From 2-02-FULL-55-14 sp964534125 (GTDB lineage Bacteria; Bacteroidota; Ignavibacteria; UBA10030), in the NCBI GenBank assembly GCA_964534125.1, contig CAZHOJ010000003.1, positions 186,001 through 250,000 on the forward strand: a DNA stretch of 64,000 bases. Reading direction: 5' to 3'. The notes below the pieces were generated by a model. It worked only from the letters and a program-made list of their open reading frames with translations, ran no database searches and had not been told where the DNA came from. Each line of letters starts with the position of its first letter. The stretch's first letter is position 1. The position numbers were made by a program, and so were the translations under genes. Below are positions 16,260 through 24,674 of the stretch, piece after piece.

Positions 16260-17369
16260 TCAATCACCGAATGCGACCCCGAGGTCCCGTGCGGTCAGGA
16301 TGGTATCGCAGGTGAGCGGAACAACCTTCATGCGGCTTGTTGCCTGGTCGAGGTCCACATAGCGGACGGTCGGAGGATCGAGGGCCACCATGATCCCCGA
16401 GCGGCCCTCCTCGAGGGCTCTCACGGCCGCCGCCCCGAACCGGAGCGAGACGAGCCTGTCAAAGGTCGTGGGTGTTCCTCCCCGAAGCAGATGCCCGAGC
16501 ACAACGCAGCGGGCCTCGTGTTTCGTCATCTCCTGCAGCTGACGCGCGACCGTATCGCCGATCCCTCCCAGCCGCTCCGCCCTGCCGATCTCCTTCTCGA
16601 CAACGGCATAGGTCCCTCCCTTCGGCTTCGCTCCCTCAGCGACGACGACGATTGCGAACTGCGCGCCCGACTGATAGCGCCGTTCGATCTTCTCTGCGAT
16701 CTTCCTGAGGTCGTACGGGATCTCGGGGATCAGGATCACATCCGCCGTTCCCGATACGCCGGAGTTCAGTGCGATCCACCCGGCATAGCGGCCCATGACC
16801 TCGATGACCATGATGCGCTGATGCGCCTCTGCCGTGGAATGCAGACGGTCGACACACGCCGTGGCGAATGAGACAGCCGTATCGAACCCGAACGTGATGA
16901 CGGTCTGATCGAGGTCATTGTCGATCGTCTTCGGGACGCCAACGATTCGAAGACCTTTCTTTGCAAGAGCGTTCGCGATCGTGAGCGACCCGTCGCCGCC
17001 GATGGCGATGACGGCATCGATGCCGGCCATCGACAGTCCCCGGATGACATCGTCGGAACGGTCCGTCTCCTTGACCGAGCCATCGGGCTGGCGCACAGGG
17101 TACGAGAGCGGATTCCCTTTGTTCGTCGTGCCGAGGATGGTCCCGCCCAGATGCGTGATGCCCCTGACCTGGGCCCTCGTGAGCGGGAAGACGCCGCCGT
17201 CGGGATAGTTGTCCGGCTGGAGGATGCCATTGTATCCATCCCTGATGCCGAAGACCTCCCAGCCTCTGTTGAAAGCCGCGACGACAGCAGCGCGGATGAC
17301 CGCGTTGAGCCCGGGAGCGTCGCCGCCCCCTGTCGTCAGTGCGATTCGCCGGATCGATTGACTGGTCAT
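16260..17369 (-). CDS. pfkA: 6-phosphofructokinase
   Basis: A 369-residue enzyme starting at ATG 17369 (TTGGGDAPGLNAV follows). It phosphorylates fructose 6-phosphate to the 1,6-bisphosphate. AIGGDGSL has Gly at the position that is Asp in pyrophosphate-dependent enzymes, whereas PKTIDNDL has Lys where E. coli PfkA has Gly. This Gly/Lys pair is reported for ATP-dependent enzymes of the long clade, so ATP use is likely but needs an assay. ALTTGGGDAPG and 'MGRYAGWIAL' complete the active site. It lies 10 bases after an unrelated secreted protein gene on the same strand and 87 bases before LKR. Confidence 0.93.
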   Translation of the reverse strand: MTSQSIRRIALTTGGGDAPGLNAVIRAAVVAAFNRGWEVFGIRDGYNGILQPDNYPDGGVFPLTRAQVRGITHLGGTILGTTNKGNPLSYPVRQPDGSVKETDRSDDVIRGLSMAGIDAVIAIGGDGSLTIANALAKKGLRIVGVPKTIDNDLDQTVITFGFDTAVSFATACVDRLHSTAEAHQRIMVIEVMGRYAGWIALNSGVSGTADVILIPEIPYDLRKIAEKIERRYQSGAQFAIVVVAEGAKPKGGTYAVVEKEIGRAERLGGIGDTVARQLQEMTKHEARCVVLGHLLRGGTPTTFDRLVSLRFGAAAVRALEEGRSGIMVALDPPTVRYVDLDQATSRMKVVPLTCDTILTARDLGVAFGD

Positions 17370-17379
17370 GGTCGTACCG

Positions 17380-18330
17380 TTATGGATTGTATCCGATGCG
17401 TGCCGACAGAAGGACGCGTGGTTTTTTTTCGACAGGGAAGAACGGAGCGATTTCGAGGCCTGCGTTCGCCCTGTCAGTGATCTCCAGCCCGTAGATCCTG
17501 AAGAACTGGATGACATCGAAGTACAGCGACAGGACGAAACCGCCGCCCCGTTTGGAGACGTCCAGCGGTGTACTCACGCCATACAGGCCGAAGCCCGCAC
17601 TCACGGGGAATTGCTCTCCACTCTCGCGATCCACATAGAAGAACCGGAGCAGCGCGCTGGCATTCCCGTACTCCACAGAATCTGTGGCCTGGCTATCGTA
17701 GATGACCTTCGGGATGCCGAACGTGAACCTGCTGTCCAGCCAGGAGCCCCGGATACGGTAATGCCAGATGATGCGGGTATTGTTCCGCGATGTGTACTTT
17801 GTGTACTCCTCGTCGGGAGCCACAACGATCCGCACATACCCCCAATCCGGTAGCGTGTCAAGCCGGATCTGCACCGAATCGCTCCGTCCGGGACTGATGA
17901 ATCCGAACTGCATGATCTGACGCGCGTACTCCTCCATCTTATCTGCGTCCTTTTCCGGCGTCTCCTCCCGGGGAAAGGTGAACGCGAATTGGTCCACCGC
18001 ATCCAGCTGGTCTCCGTCACGGTTCAGGACGTGCGTCGTTATCCTGACGAACTGTGGCCCGGCTTCCGGCGGAAGGGAGGACCGGTCGAAATACACCGTG
18101 AGTGAGGCAAGGTCCGGCTTCGCCGTGGTCACCGCGCTCTTTTGGGATCCGGCACCGGCGATAGGACTCACGGACACGAACGACCGGAGCGGAACGATCA
18201 TCCTGGTCGGCTGGGCCGCGATCTGGCCCATGACCTGAAGGGAAGACACAAGAATGCACGAGGCGACGAGCAGGGGCCTGAGTCTTCCCTGCCGGGAAAC
18301 AGAGTACATGGTCTGTGAGTGCGTGCTCAT
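17380..18330 (-). CDS. Secreted protein of unknown function
   Basis: A 316-residue protein. An internal hydrophobic run (LRPLLVASCILVSSLQVMGQ) after a short basic region reads as a signal peptide. The mature part is beta-rich, with many aromatic and charged residues and a C-terminus (FPVEKKPRVLLSARIGYNP) that could be the last strand of an outer-membrane barrel or a lipid-exposed beta sandwich. No family was recognised. The ATG at 18330 has no clear ribosome-binding site; an alternative start eight codons in would give the same secretion signal. It is followed after 10 bases by pfkA. Confidence 0.6.
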   Translation of the reverse strand: MSTHSQTMYSVSRQGRLRPLLVASCILVSSLQVMGQIAAQPTRMIVPLRSFVSVSPIAGAGSQKSAVTTAKPDLASLTVYFDRSSLPPEAGPQFVRITTHVLNRDGDQLDAVDQFAFTFPREETPEKDADKMEEYARQIMQFGFISPGRSDSVQIRLDTLPDWGYVRIVVAPDEEYTKYTSRNNTRIIWHYRIRGSWLDSRFTFGIPKVIYDSQATDSVEYGNASALLRFFYVDRESGEQFPVSAGFGLYGVSTPLDVSKRGGGFVLSLYFDVIQFFRIYGLEITDRANAGLEIAPFFPVEKKPRVLLSARIGYNP

Positions 18331-18487
18331 TGAACTGAGGGACGGTCCGGGCGAGGTACAGTACCGATGATCAGGGCCTCCTGGACAGGGTGACAGAGAC
18401 GTTGAGGACTGATGTGAAGGAGTATTGTAGGAGTGTTTACGTCAAAAAGAAAGGGGAAGGAGCGCATTCTCCCTCGGGAGAAACGAA

Positions 18488-18509
18488 GATCCCGGCCATG
18501 GCCGGGATC
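18488..18509 (-). terminator. Terminator-like palindrome after nrfA
   Basis: A perfect 22-base palindrome (GATCCCGGCC and its mirror GGCCGGGATC) lies just beyond the nrfA stop codon on the transcribed side, with the moderately U-rich tail TTCGTTTCTCC on that strand. It is a good candidate for the end of the nrfHA transcript. Confidence 0.55.
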
Positions 18510-18536
18510 CGGGTGACACCATATGTCAGCCTCCGA

Positions 18537-20015
18537 TCAGTACTTCTCGAGTGCGCCCTGACGCTTTTCGGCCTCAGCATCCCAGGTGAGAACCGTCTTT
18601 CGCAGGAAATCTGCCTTCGCCGTTTGCAGAGCTGCGAGGTCCAGACCTATATATCGCTGCGCCTTCGATTTTGTCGACACATCGGGCAGCGGCACGGGGT
18701 CCGTGAAGCCGCGCCGGGCGAGGAGCCGCACGATCTCGGCGTGCGCTTCCTGGGACTTTTGAATGCTCGTTGCCAGCGTTCGCAGTGCGACATCCGGAGA
18801 GTGGAATCCCGCACCATGCGAGGCTGCGACCCAATCCCACCGCCATTGTGCGTGCCGGATGAGCGTGAGCACGGGTTTCATCTCCGTTTCAGTGGCACCC
18901 TTCTTCCATGCGAACTCTGCCTCCAGGTGGGTCCGGACAAGCGCATCTCCCGCCATCGTAAGCAGTTCCTTCACCCGCATCTGCCGCGTCTCAACGTTCC
19001 CCACCAGATCTGCCTCACTCTCCCGATGGCACACCTGACACGATGTCGAGACGGTCGCAAGCGGGCTGGCGATCTTGTGGTTGGTGAACTTGACGCCTCC
19101 TTCACTCCTGTACGGCATGTGACAATCGGCGCATGACACGCCCCGCTCCGCATGGACACCGGTCATGTACAGTTCGTAATCAGGATGCTGTGCCTTCAGG
19201 ATCGGGGTCTTGCTGAGGGAGTGGACAAAATCGACGTGCTCGACGCGGTCGTAGTACGTCTCCATGTCATCGGCAGAGAACCCGTCATCCCACGGGAAGG
19301 TGAGGTATTTCTCTTTCTTTCCCTTGAAGTAGTACTCGACGTGGCATTGAGCGCACACGAGGGACCGCATCTCCTGATGTGTCGCCTCCGAAATGTCCTT
19401 CCCCTGACGCTGGAACGCTTCCTGAAGTGCAGGGCGAGTGATACGGAGGTTCATCGTGAGCGGATCGTGACAGTCCTGGCAACCGATGGGATTCACGATC
19501 TCGCCCCCCAGGTCTTCCCAGGTCTTCATGTAGAACTCAGAGATGCCGATCTCTTTCATCACGCGGGGAACATCGGTGCTTTTGCACGTCCAGCAGGTCG
19601 CCGGCTGAGGTACGCCGGTTCGGAGCGTGTTCCTTATGTCCCGGACCGCATGATAGTGGCCGCGTCCCTGGTTGTAGTCACGAGAGAACGCATAGCCGGC
19701 CCACAGGATGACGTTGTTGGGGTCCTCCTCGAGCATGTCCCGCATGGCACTCCCGCCGAAGCGGCTTTCGAATGTGGTATCGAGCGTCGCGCGGTAGGTC
19801 TCATACTCACGCGGGAAGTTCTCGCCCCACACTTCGTTCCGGGGTTCCCACTCCCCCAGTGGCTTGACCATCTGGAACGCCAGCCGGGATTCGGCCCGGC
19901 GTTCGATGATGGAGGCCCCGAACAGGCCGACGAGAAAAACGACGACCGCGGTAGCGATGAACAATATCCACCCGACAGCTGGTCTCTCTTTGACGATGTC
20001 GACGATACTTTTCAT
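18537..20015 (-). CDS. nrfA: Ammonia-forming cytochrome c nitrite reductase (pentaheme, c552)
   Basis: A 492-residue periplasmic enzyme that reduces nitrite to ammonium with six electrons. After an N-terminal membrane anchor/signal (VGWILFIATAVVVFLVGLFG), the active-site heme motif is CWTCK near residue 140, where Lys in place of His ligates iron. Four usual CxxCH motifs follow: CQDCH, CAQCH, CADCH and CQVCH. Total five hemes as expected for NrfA. It is six bases downstream of nrfH, its membrane quinol-oxidising partner, in one operon. The length fits the family. A terminator-like palindrome follows. Confidence 0.96.
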   Translation of the reverse strand: MKSIVDIVKERPAVGWILFIATAVVVFLVGLFGASIIERRAESRLAFQMVKPLGEWEPRNEVWGENFPREYETYRATLDTTFESRFGGSAMRDMLEEDPNNVILWAGYAFSRDYNQGRGHYHAVRDIRNTLRTGVPQPATCWTCKSTDVPRVMKEIGISEFYMKTWEDLGGEIVNPIGCQDCHDPLTMNLRITRPALQEAFQRQGKDISEATHQEMRSLVCAQCHVEYYFKGKKEKYLTFPWDDGFSADDMETYYDRVEHVDFVHSLSKTPILKAQHPDYELYMTGVHAERGVSCADCHMPYRSEGGVKFTNHKIASPLATVSTSCQVCHRESEADLVGNVETRQMRVKELLTMAGDALVRTHLEAEFAWKKGATETEMKPVLTLIRHAQWRWDWVAASHGAGFHSPDVALRTLATSIQKSQEAHAEIVRLLARRGFTDPVPLPDVSTKSKAQRYIGLDLAALQTAKADFLRKTVLTWDAEAEKRQGALEKY

Positions 20016-20021
20016 AACGGG

Positions 20022-20669
20022 TCACTCCGTTGGTGACGATGTGGTTGAGCTACGTCCTGCTGCGACAGCACCCCTGATCCATGCCGGAAGAGGATCCGAG
20101 AGGATCGGAACGCGTGCGTACGGCGTGGAGGCGAGCGAGTTCACTCGTCCGTGCGGTACCTCGCGATGGCAGTCCCAGCACGCCTTGCCCTCACCATGCT
20201 GGGTCTCCACATAGGACTGCGTTCCCAACCGGGCGAGGGAGGTGAGATGGTCATGACACCGGAGACAGTTCTCTTGTACGACCTCCTTGCCCGCTTGCTT
20301 GATCTGTATGACCTGCGGCTCCATCCGCAGGGTGAAGATGCTCGCATGCCGGAACCCATCCTGCGCTTTGAATGCGTACGTCCGCACAACATTATCGTGT
20401 GGCACATGACAATCGTTGCATGTCGCAACCCTGCCATGACTTCCCCGCTGCCATGTGGCATACTGGGAGGTCATAACGTGGCAGTTCATGCATGTTGCCG
20501 GATCATCGGAGAGATACGAGGGAGCATCCGAGAGACGGACGATCAGGACGGCCAGTCCTGCCAGGAGGCCGAGCATGAACATGACCGGCAGACGCCATGC
20601 GGCGGGCGGACGGAGTGTTCGCCTGACCGTTGCGAGCGTGCCGGGGGAATCAGATGGCTGCTGTGTCAT
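20022..20669 (-). CDS. nrfH: Tetraheme cytochrome c nitrite reductase small subunit
   Basis: A 215-residue NapC/NirT-type membrane cytochrome. One N-terminal helix (MFMLGLLAGLAVLIVRLS, about 30-47) anchors it, then four heme motifs follow: CMNCH (C60-H64), CNDCH, CLRCH and CWDCH. It oxidises menaquinol and passes electrons to NrfA. Compared with classical NrfH (about 150-170 residues) it has an extra N-terminal cytoplasmic stretch and a Pro/Ser-rich tail. A well-formed promoter with a palindrome in its spacer lies about 50 bases upstream. No strong ribosome-binding site precedes the ATG. Confidence 0.93.
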   Translation of the reverse strand: MTQQPSDSPGTLATVRRTLRPPAAWRLPVMFMLGLLAGLAVLIVRLSDAPSYLSDDPATCMNCHVMTSQYATWQRGSHGRVATCNDCHVPHDNVVRTYAFKAQDGFRHASIFTLRMEPQVIQIKQAGKEVVQENCLRCHDHLTSLARLGTQSYVETQHGEGKACWDCHREVPHGRVNSLASTPYARVPILSDPLPAWIRGAVAAGRSSTTSSPTE

Positions 20670-20714
20670 GCAGAGAGCCCTGGTCGATGCCTGGTTGATC
20701 AGTGATGATGATAT

Positions 20715-20743
20715 ATATTAGACTATTTAGTCTGATTAATCAA
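20715..20743 (-). promoter_or_regulatory. nrfHA promoter with palindromic operator in the spacer
   Basis: On the minus strand TTGATT (738-743) and TAATAT (715-720) are spaced by exactly 17 bases, a good sigma70-type promoter. The perfect palindrome AGACTATTTAGTCT (720-733) fills most of the spacer and touches the -10, so a bound regulator would block RNA polymerase. The half-site GACTA resembles Rrf2-family (IscR/NsrR-like) operators, which often sense nitric oxide or Fe-S status; the regulator is not in the window. The stretch is strikingly A+T-rich for this genome. Confidence 0.6.
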
Positions 20744-20917
20744 GTATCGGACAGGATAGACCGGAGCTTCATGCGGACAGTGGTGCAGCGCTGCCCAAGG
20801 GACTCCCGGAGCAGGAAAAAACGGTGCAGCACAGCCCTGGGCAGGGACGCACTCGTGACATTTTCAGAAGGTTTTGGGAGGAAGAGAAAACGCCGGACGG
20901 CGGTACAGAAGGAAAGC

Positions 20918-21322
20918 CTAGTTCACCGACTCCATGGTGGACCATGCTCCGCTGGAGAAATCAGCGGAAAAATCGAATTGCGCAACGATCTGGACGGGGT
21001 TGTCGCCATCGACGCCATTGACCCCCCCGAATCCCTGGAAGAGAACCCAGGTGTCTCCAGCTGTAACGTTGATGGTCAGCCGGTCGGTGGTTGTCATCTT
21101 CTGTGGAGGCCTGAAGCCAACGAGGCTCCCATCGCCGCCACCGAGGTGATTGGGACGTGCAGCAAACTTGCGAGCTTCGCCGACGAGCATGTTCATCTGC
21201 GTGATGATCAGGTCACGCTCGTTCTCCTGGTTCGCGGTCGACATCATGCGTGTCCCGCCGTACACGGCCAGGCCGACGATCAGTGCTCCGAGCACTATGA
21301 GGAGGAGTTGCTGCTGGCCCAT
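20918..21322 (-). CDS. Small membrane-anchored protein, pilin-like architecture, unknown function
   Basis: A 134-residue protein with one N-terminal hydrophobic helix (LLLIVLGALIVGLAVYGGTRMM, abbreviated: about residues 5-26) right after a four-residue lead, then a globular part (TINVTAGDTWVLFQGFGGVNG). The layout recalls pseudopilins but a prepilin peptidase site (G|FxxxE) is not seen, and the exposed domain is not recognised. It starts one base after the stop of the upstream small membrane gene, so the two are translationally linked. Role unknown. It lies downstream of nothing obviously related; the nrf operon begins 250 bases further on. Confidence 0.6.
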   Translation of the reverse strand: MGQQQLLLIVLGALIVGLAVYGGTRMMSTANQENERDLIITQMNMLVGEARKFAARPNHLGGGDGSLVGFRPPQKMTTTDRLTINVTAGDTWVLFQGFGGVNGVDGDNPVQIVAQFDFSADFSSGAWSTMESVN

Positions 21323-21323
21323 G

Positions 21324-21785
21324 TCAGTTCACCAGTATCCCCCGCGGGCCCATCTCGCCCAGCGTGACGGATGTGTTCTGGCCCTTCACGGTCAGGGCCC
21401 ATGTGCCGCTGTTGTTCTTCTCGGCACAGTAGCGCGCCAGCTGTGTGATGATGCCGATCTTCTCGGGGCGCTTCTTGCCTGCCCATTGACTTTCGTTCAC
21501 GACGATGGTCGAGTTCGGTGCATCGAACGAGTGGACCAGTCCGGAAGCTTTCCATTGCTCGATGACCGGGTCGACTTGCGAGAGGTTCTGAGGCAGGGCC
21601 GTGTGTCCGACAAGGTCCAGGTAGTCATAGACCGCATATCCAAGGCCGATGAAACCGATCACGAAGAGGGTGATGATGATCCTCTTCTGGCGACGGTCTT
21701 CTTTGTCTGCCTGTGCTGCTGATCTGACTTCGACGGACACAAACACTCCAATGAGGACGGAAATCGCAGAAACCACAGCGTACAA
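21324..21785 (-). CDS. Two-helix membrane protein of unknown function
   Basis: A 153-residue protein with an N-terminal hydrophobic helix (MYAVVSAISVLIGVFVSV), a charged loop (RSAAQADKEDRRQKR) and a second helix (IIITLFVIGFIGLGYAVYDYL), followed by about 95 soluble residues. That places the C-terminal domain on one side of the membrane with the loop on the other. It is followed after one base by the pilin-like gene. Together they look like a two-protein membrane unit. Not recognised. Confidence 0.6.
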   Translation of the reverse strand: MYAVVSAISVLIGVFVSVEVRSAAQADKEDRRQKRIIITLFVIGFIGLGYAVYDYLDLVGHTALPQNLSQVDPVIEQWKASGLVHSFDAPNSTIVVNESQWAGKKRPEKIGIITQLARYCAEKNNSGTWALTVKGQNTSVTLGEMGPRGILVN

Positions 21786-21858
21786 TGGTCCAACAGCACA
21801 ATATTCTCACCAGCACTACTTCCAAGATATGAGCGGATTGGCGTAAACGCAAGGGGAG

Positions 21859-21876
21859 TCCCCCCCCGGGGGGGGA
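21859..21876. repeat. C8G8 palindrome
   Basis: Eight C residues (860-867) are followed directly by eight G residues (868-875), bounded by T and A to give an 18-base perfect palindrome. It lies in the 159-base gap upstream of the two-helix membrane protein gene. It can form a tight hairpin or be prone to length change; it is also a typical site of assembly error. Confidence 0.75.
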
Positions 21877-21944
21877 TAGCCGTTTTACCCTACGGGCGAC
21901 CGGATTCCCAGCATTTGGAGGGGGCACAGCCCTCTGGAAGGGAT

Positions 21945-22727
21945 TTACTCCGACAGAAGAAGATTGTGTCGGAGGGATCCGATGAACTTCCGTGCTTCCT
22001 CGCTGTCCCTCTGGTCGATGATGTGTCGCAGGTGGTTCAGGCGCCCGGAGATCTTCTGCAATTGTCCAAGCGATTCGCGGTTGAACAGGATCTCCGTCAA
22101 AAGGTAATCGTCCTCTCCCAGAAGTCCCTTGGCGACCTCCACGTGCTTTCGGAACGTCGTGCCGGGAACTGCCTTCATCGACACACACGAAGAAAAGACG
22201 AGCGACGACACGAACGGAAGTGTGAGGGAATATGCCATCATCGCGTCATGCTCGGCGAACGGATACTCGAAGAGCGTGATGCCGAAACCCTGCAGGAACT
22301 CGCGCCAGAAGGTTTTGGCCCCATCATCGGATTCAGTGATGATGACCGCGTTCTCGTTCTTCAGATGCTCCATCCGGGCGAAGGTGGGTCCGAACATCGG
22401 ATGGATGGATGCGAACCGCCTCCCCGTCTCAGCATAGTATGCTGGCAGGTCGCCCTTCACCGACGCCACGTCGCACACAATGCACCCGGAGGGCAGGAAC
22501 GGCTCTGCAGCCCGGAAAGCATCGAGGGTGTTCTGCAGGCTTACAGCATTGATGAGCATGTCCGGCTGTACGTCCTGCACCTCCGCAAGGTCGCTCAAAC
22601 GCTTCCCCTTCTCCAATGTCTGTTTGACCTGTGGATCGGTATCGAACAGGCAGATATCGTGCCGGCCTCCGAGGGAGTCCGCAAGCCACGCTCCCATCCG
22701 ACCGCCGCCGAGGATGGATATCTTCAT
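21945..22727 (-). CDS. tyrA: Prephenate dehydrogenase
   Basis: A 260-residue NAD(P)-dependent enzyme. ISILGGGRMGAWLADSL is the nucleotide-binding fold, followed by 'VCDVASVKGDLPAYY' and 'IHPMFGPTFA', the His-containing active-site motif of TyrA. It converts prephenate to 4-hydroxyphenylpyruvate in tyrosine synthesis. No fused chorismate mutase is present; that activity is supplied by the overlapping pheA gene (four-base ATGA overlap). It is the last gene of the aroF-like/pheA/tyrA operon controlled by the leader upstream. No ACT domain for feedback by tyrosine is seen. Confidence 0.92.
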   Translation of the reverse strand: MKISILGGGRMGAWLADSLGGRHDICLFDTDPQVKQTLEKGKRLSDLAEVQDVQPDMLINAVSLQNTLDAFRAAEPFLPSGCIVCDVASVKGDLPAYYAETGRRFASIHPMFGPTFARMEHLKNENAVIITESDDGAKTFWREFLQGFGITLFEYPFAEHDAMMAYSLTLPFVSSLVFSSCVSMKAVPGTTFRKHVEVAKGLLGEDDYLLTEILFNRESLGQLQKISGRLNHLRHIIDQRDSEEARKFIGSLRHNLLLSE

Positions 22728-23782
22728 GTCACGGCCTCCTTATACACGCCGAGCACGCGCACGTCCCCGGCATGCTCTTTCATCTCCAGAAGGACCGGGT
22801 CGAGGTCCTTGCCTTCCCCCGAGAGAAGCACATCGATGAGGAACGAGTACGAACCGGGCTTCGACCGGTCGGGCCGCGACTCGATGCGGGAAAGGTTGAT
22901 GCCATGGTCAGCGAACACCTTGAGGACCTCATGCAGCGCACCTGCACGATGCGGGGCCGAGAAGACGAGCGTCCCTTTTCTCCCCTCTCGCCGCGCTTCC
23001 GCCTTCGACAGGATGACGAACCTCGTGTGGTTGCTGTCGTGGTCTTCGATGTGCTCTTTGATGACGTCGAGACCATACAGGCTCGCTGCAAGCGGGCTGG
23101 CGATCACTGCGGTCGCCGACGGACGTTCCGATGCGAGCCATCGCGCCGCCCCGGCAGTATCATAGTAGGGTCGCGGCTCCAGCTTGTTCCGCCTGAGGAA
23201 CCCCCGGCACTGCCCCAGGGCCTGTGGATGCGAATAGACAGCCCGGATGTCCCTGTAGTCCGAGCCGGGCAGCACCATCAGCGCATGATGGATCGGTACG
23301 GTGACCTCGCCGACAATGTGCAGCGACCGGTCGATCAGCAGGTCGTTCACCTCCGTCACCGCACCTTCGAGGGAGTTCTCGATCGGCACAACACCGGCAT
23401 CGCACTCTCCCTTCTCCACCTCTTCGAACACGTCGACGAACGTCGCGCACGGGACCGGAACGACCTCCCCGCCCAGGCTCCGCGAGGCGATATCGCCCCA
23501 TGCACCGAGCTCCCCCTGGAATGCGGCGAGCCGCAGCGGCTTCTCCTGGATCCTCTTGCTATGGTCCATGATCATCCGGAAGAGGTCTGTCAGGAATTCC
23601 TGTTCGAGGAGCGTCGAGGCCATCCGTGAGGCGTTCGTGAGCACGATCTCCTCCCGCCGGGGGTCGGCTGGCTCGAGCTTGTGGCGCCGGGCACGGAGCG
23701 CCAGCCCCATGCGGCGGTGAATGAGCTGCAGCAGGTCCTGATCGAGCCTGTCGATCTGTTGACGGATCTGGTCGATGTTCAT
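22724..23782 (-). CDS. pheA: Bifunctional chorismate mutase/prephenate dehydratase
   Basis: A 352-residue protein with three parts: an AroQ-type chorismate mutase (about 1-88, DQIRQQIDRLDQDLLQLIHRR), prephenate dehydratase (about 90-270, with AFQGELGAWG, PIENSLEGAV and NHTRFVIL, where Thr-Arg-Phe is the catalytic motif), and a C-terminal ACT domain (about 275-350) containing ESRPDRSKPG, the phenylalanine-binding ESRP site. It makes phenylpyruvate from chorismate. Overlaps of four bases with the DAHP synthase stop (23779-23782) and tyrA start give a tightly coupled operon. Confidence 0.95.
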   Translation of the reverse strand: MNIDQIRQQIDRLDQDLLQLIHRRMGLALRARRHKLEPADPRREEIVLTNASRMASTLLEQEFLTDLFRMIMDHSKRIQEKPLRLAAFQGELGAWGDIASRSLGGEVVPVPCATFVDVFEEVEKGECDAGVVPIENSLEGAVTEVNDLLIDRSLHIVGEVTVPIHHALMVLPGSDYRDIRAVYSHPQALGQCRGFLRRNKLEPRPYYDTAGAARWLASERPSATAVIASPLAASLYGLDVIKEHIEDHDSNHTRFVILSKAEARREGRKGTLVFSAPHRAGALHEVLKVFADHGINLSRIESRPDRSKPGSYSFLIDVLLSGEGKDLDPVLLEMKEHAGDVRVLGVYKEAVT

Positions 23783-24627
23783 GAAGCGACTCCTTCCGGA
23801 CGGGTCGTGGCAGTATCATCCAGCGAGAGCCACGCTTCGCGCAACATCCGGCATTTGTGTACCAACGATACGAATTGTGCAGGCAGAAGCGCCTGGTCCT
23901 TGTCGCTCAACGCTTCCGCCGGATTGCTGTGAACCTCGAGGATCAGACCGTCAGTTCCGGCGGCCACGGACGCGAGCGACATCGGCTCGATGAGGCTCAC
24001 ACGCCCGGTGCCATGCGTGGGGTCGGTGATGACCGGAAGATGGCTCACTTCTTTCACCGCCGGCACAGCGCTCAGGTCCAGCGTGTTCCGTGTATAGGTC
24101 TCGAACGTCCGGATACCGCGCTCGCAGAGGACCACGTTCGGATTCCCCTCGTTCAGGATGTACTCGGCGCAGTTCAGCCACTCGTCGATGGTGGAGTACA
24201 TGCCCCGTTTCAGGAGGACCGGGCGCTCGGACCGCCCAACCTCCTTGAGCAGCGAGAAGTTCTGCATGTTGCGCGCGCCTACCTGCAGCATGTCGGCATA
24301 TTCCGACACCCACGAGACATCACGCGTGTCCAGGACCTCGGTCACCACGGGCAAACCCGTTTCTTCCCTGGCCTTTGCGAGTATCTTCAACGCTTTCAGG
24401 CCGAGTCCCTGGAACGCATACGGCGATGTACGCGGCTTGAAGGCGCCGCCTCTGAGAACGTTCGCGCCGGCCTTCTTGACAGCGTGGGCAACGGAGATGG
24501 TCTGCGCCTCTGTCTCGACGCTGCATGGACCTGCGATGATGACGAGCCCATCGCCGAAGCGGACATTCCCGACCTGTACGATCGTGCGGGGCCGGTCATT
24601 GAGTGCAACAAGTCTGAGGTTGGTCAT
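23779..24627 (-). CDS. aroF: 3-deoxy-7-phosphoheptulonate synthase (KDO8P-like, AroA-I-beta type)
   Basis: A 282-residue first enzyme of the shikimate pathway, condensing phosphoenolpyruvate and erythrose 4-phosphate. Motifs are VIIAGPCSVET, VLRGGAFKPRTSPYAFQG (broken: VLRGGAFKP, RTSPYAFQG), LLKRGMYSTIDEWLNCAEYI and VITDPTHGTG. This short type lacks the extra regulatory domain of AroG/F/H, so transcriptional control through the upstream attenuator may be more important. Start ATG 24627 was chosen because the family N-terminus is right there. No Shine-Dalgarno sequence is visible; five heptamer repeats stand in its place. Gene symbol is a family label. Confidence 0.93.
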   Translation of the reverse strand: MTNLRLVALNDRPRTIVQVGNVRFGDGLVIIAGPCSVETEAQTISVAHAVKKAGANVLRGGAFKPRTSPYAFQGLGLKALKILAKAREETGLPVVTEVLDTRDVSWVSEYADMLQVGARNMQNFSLLKEVGRSERPVLLKRGMYSTIDEWLNCAEYILNEGNPNVVLCERGIRTFETYTRNTLDLSAVPAVKEVSHLPVITDPTHGTGRVSLIEPMSLASVAAGTDGLILEVHSNPAEALSDKDQALLPAQFVSLVHKCRMLREAWLSLDDTATTRPEGVAS

Positions 24628-24662
24628 AGTATTGTCGATTGACGATTGTCGATTGATGATTG
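24628..24662. repeat. Five heptamer repeats just upstream of aroF
   Basis: Five successive seven-base units with consensus NNGATTG (AGTATTG, TCGATTG, ACGATTG, TCGATTG, ATGATTG) abut the aroF start codon on the transcribed strand, where they read CAATCNN. They take the place of a ribosome-binding site. Copy number could alter translation initiation. Confidence 0.75.
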
Positions 24663-24674
24663 ATGTACAAAAGA

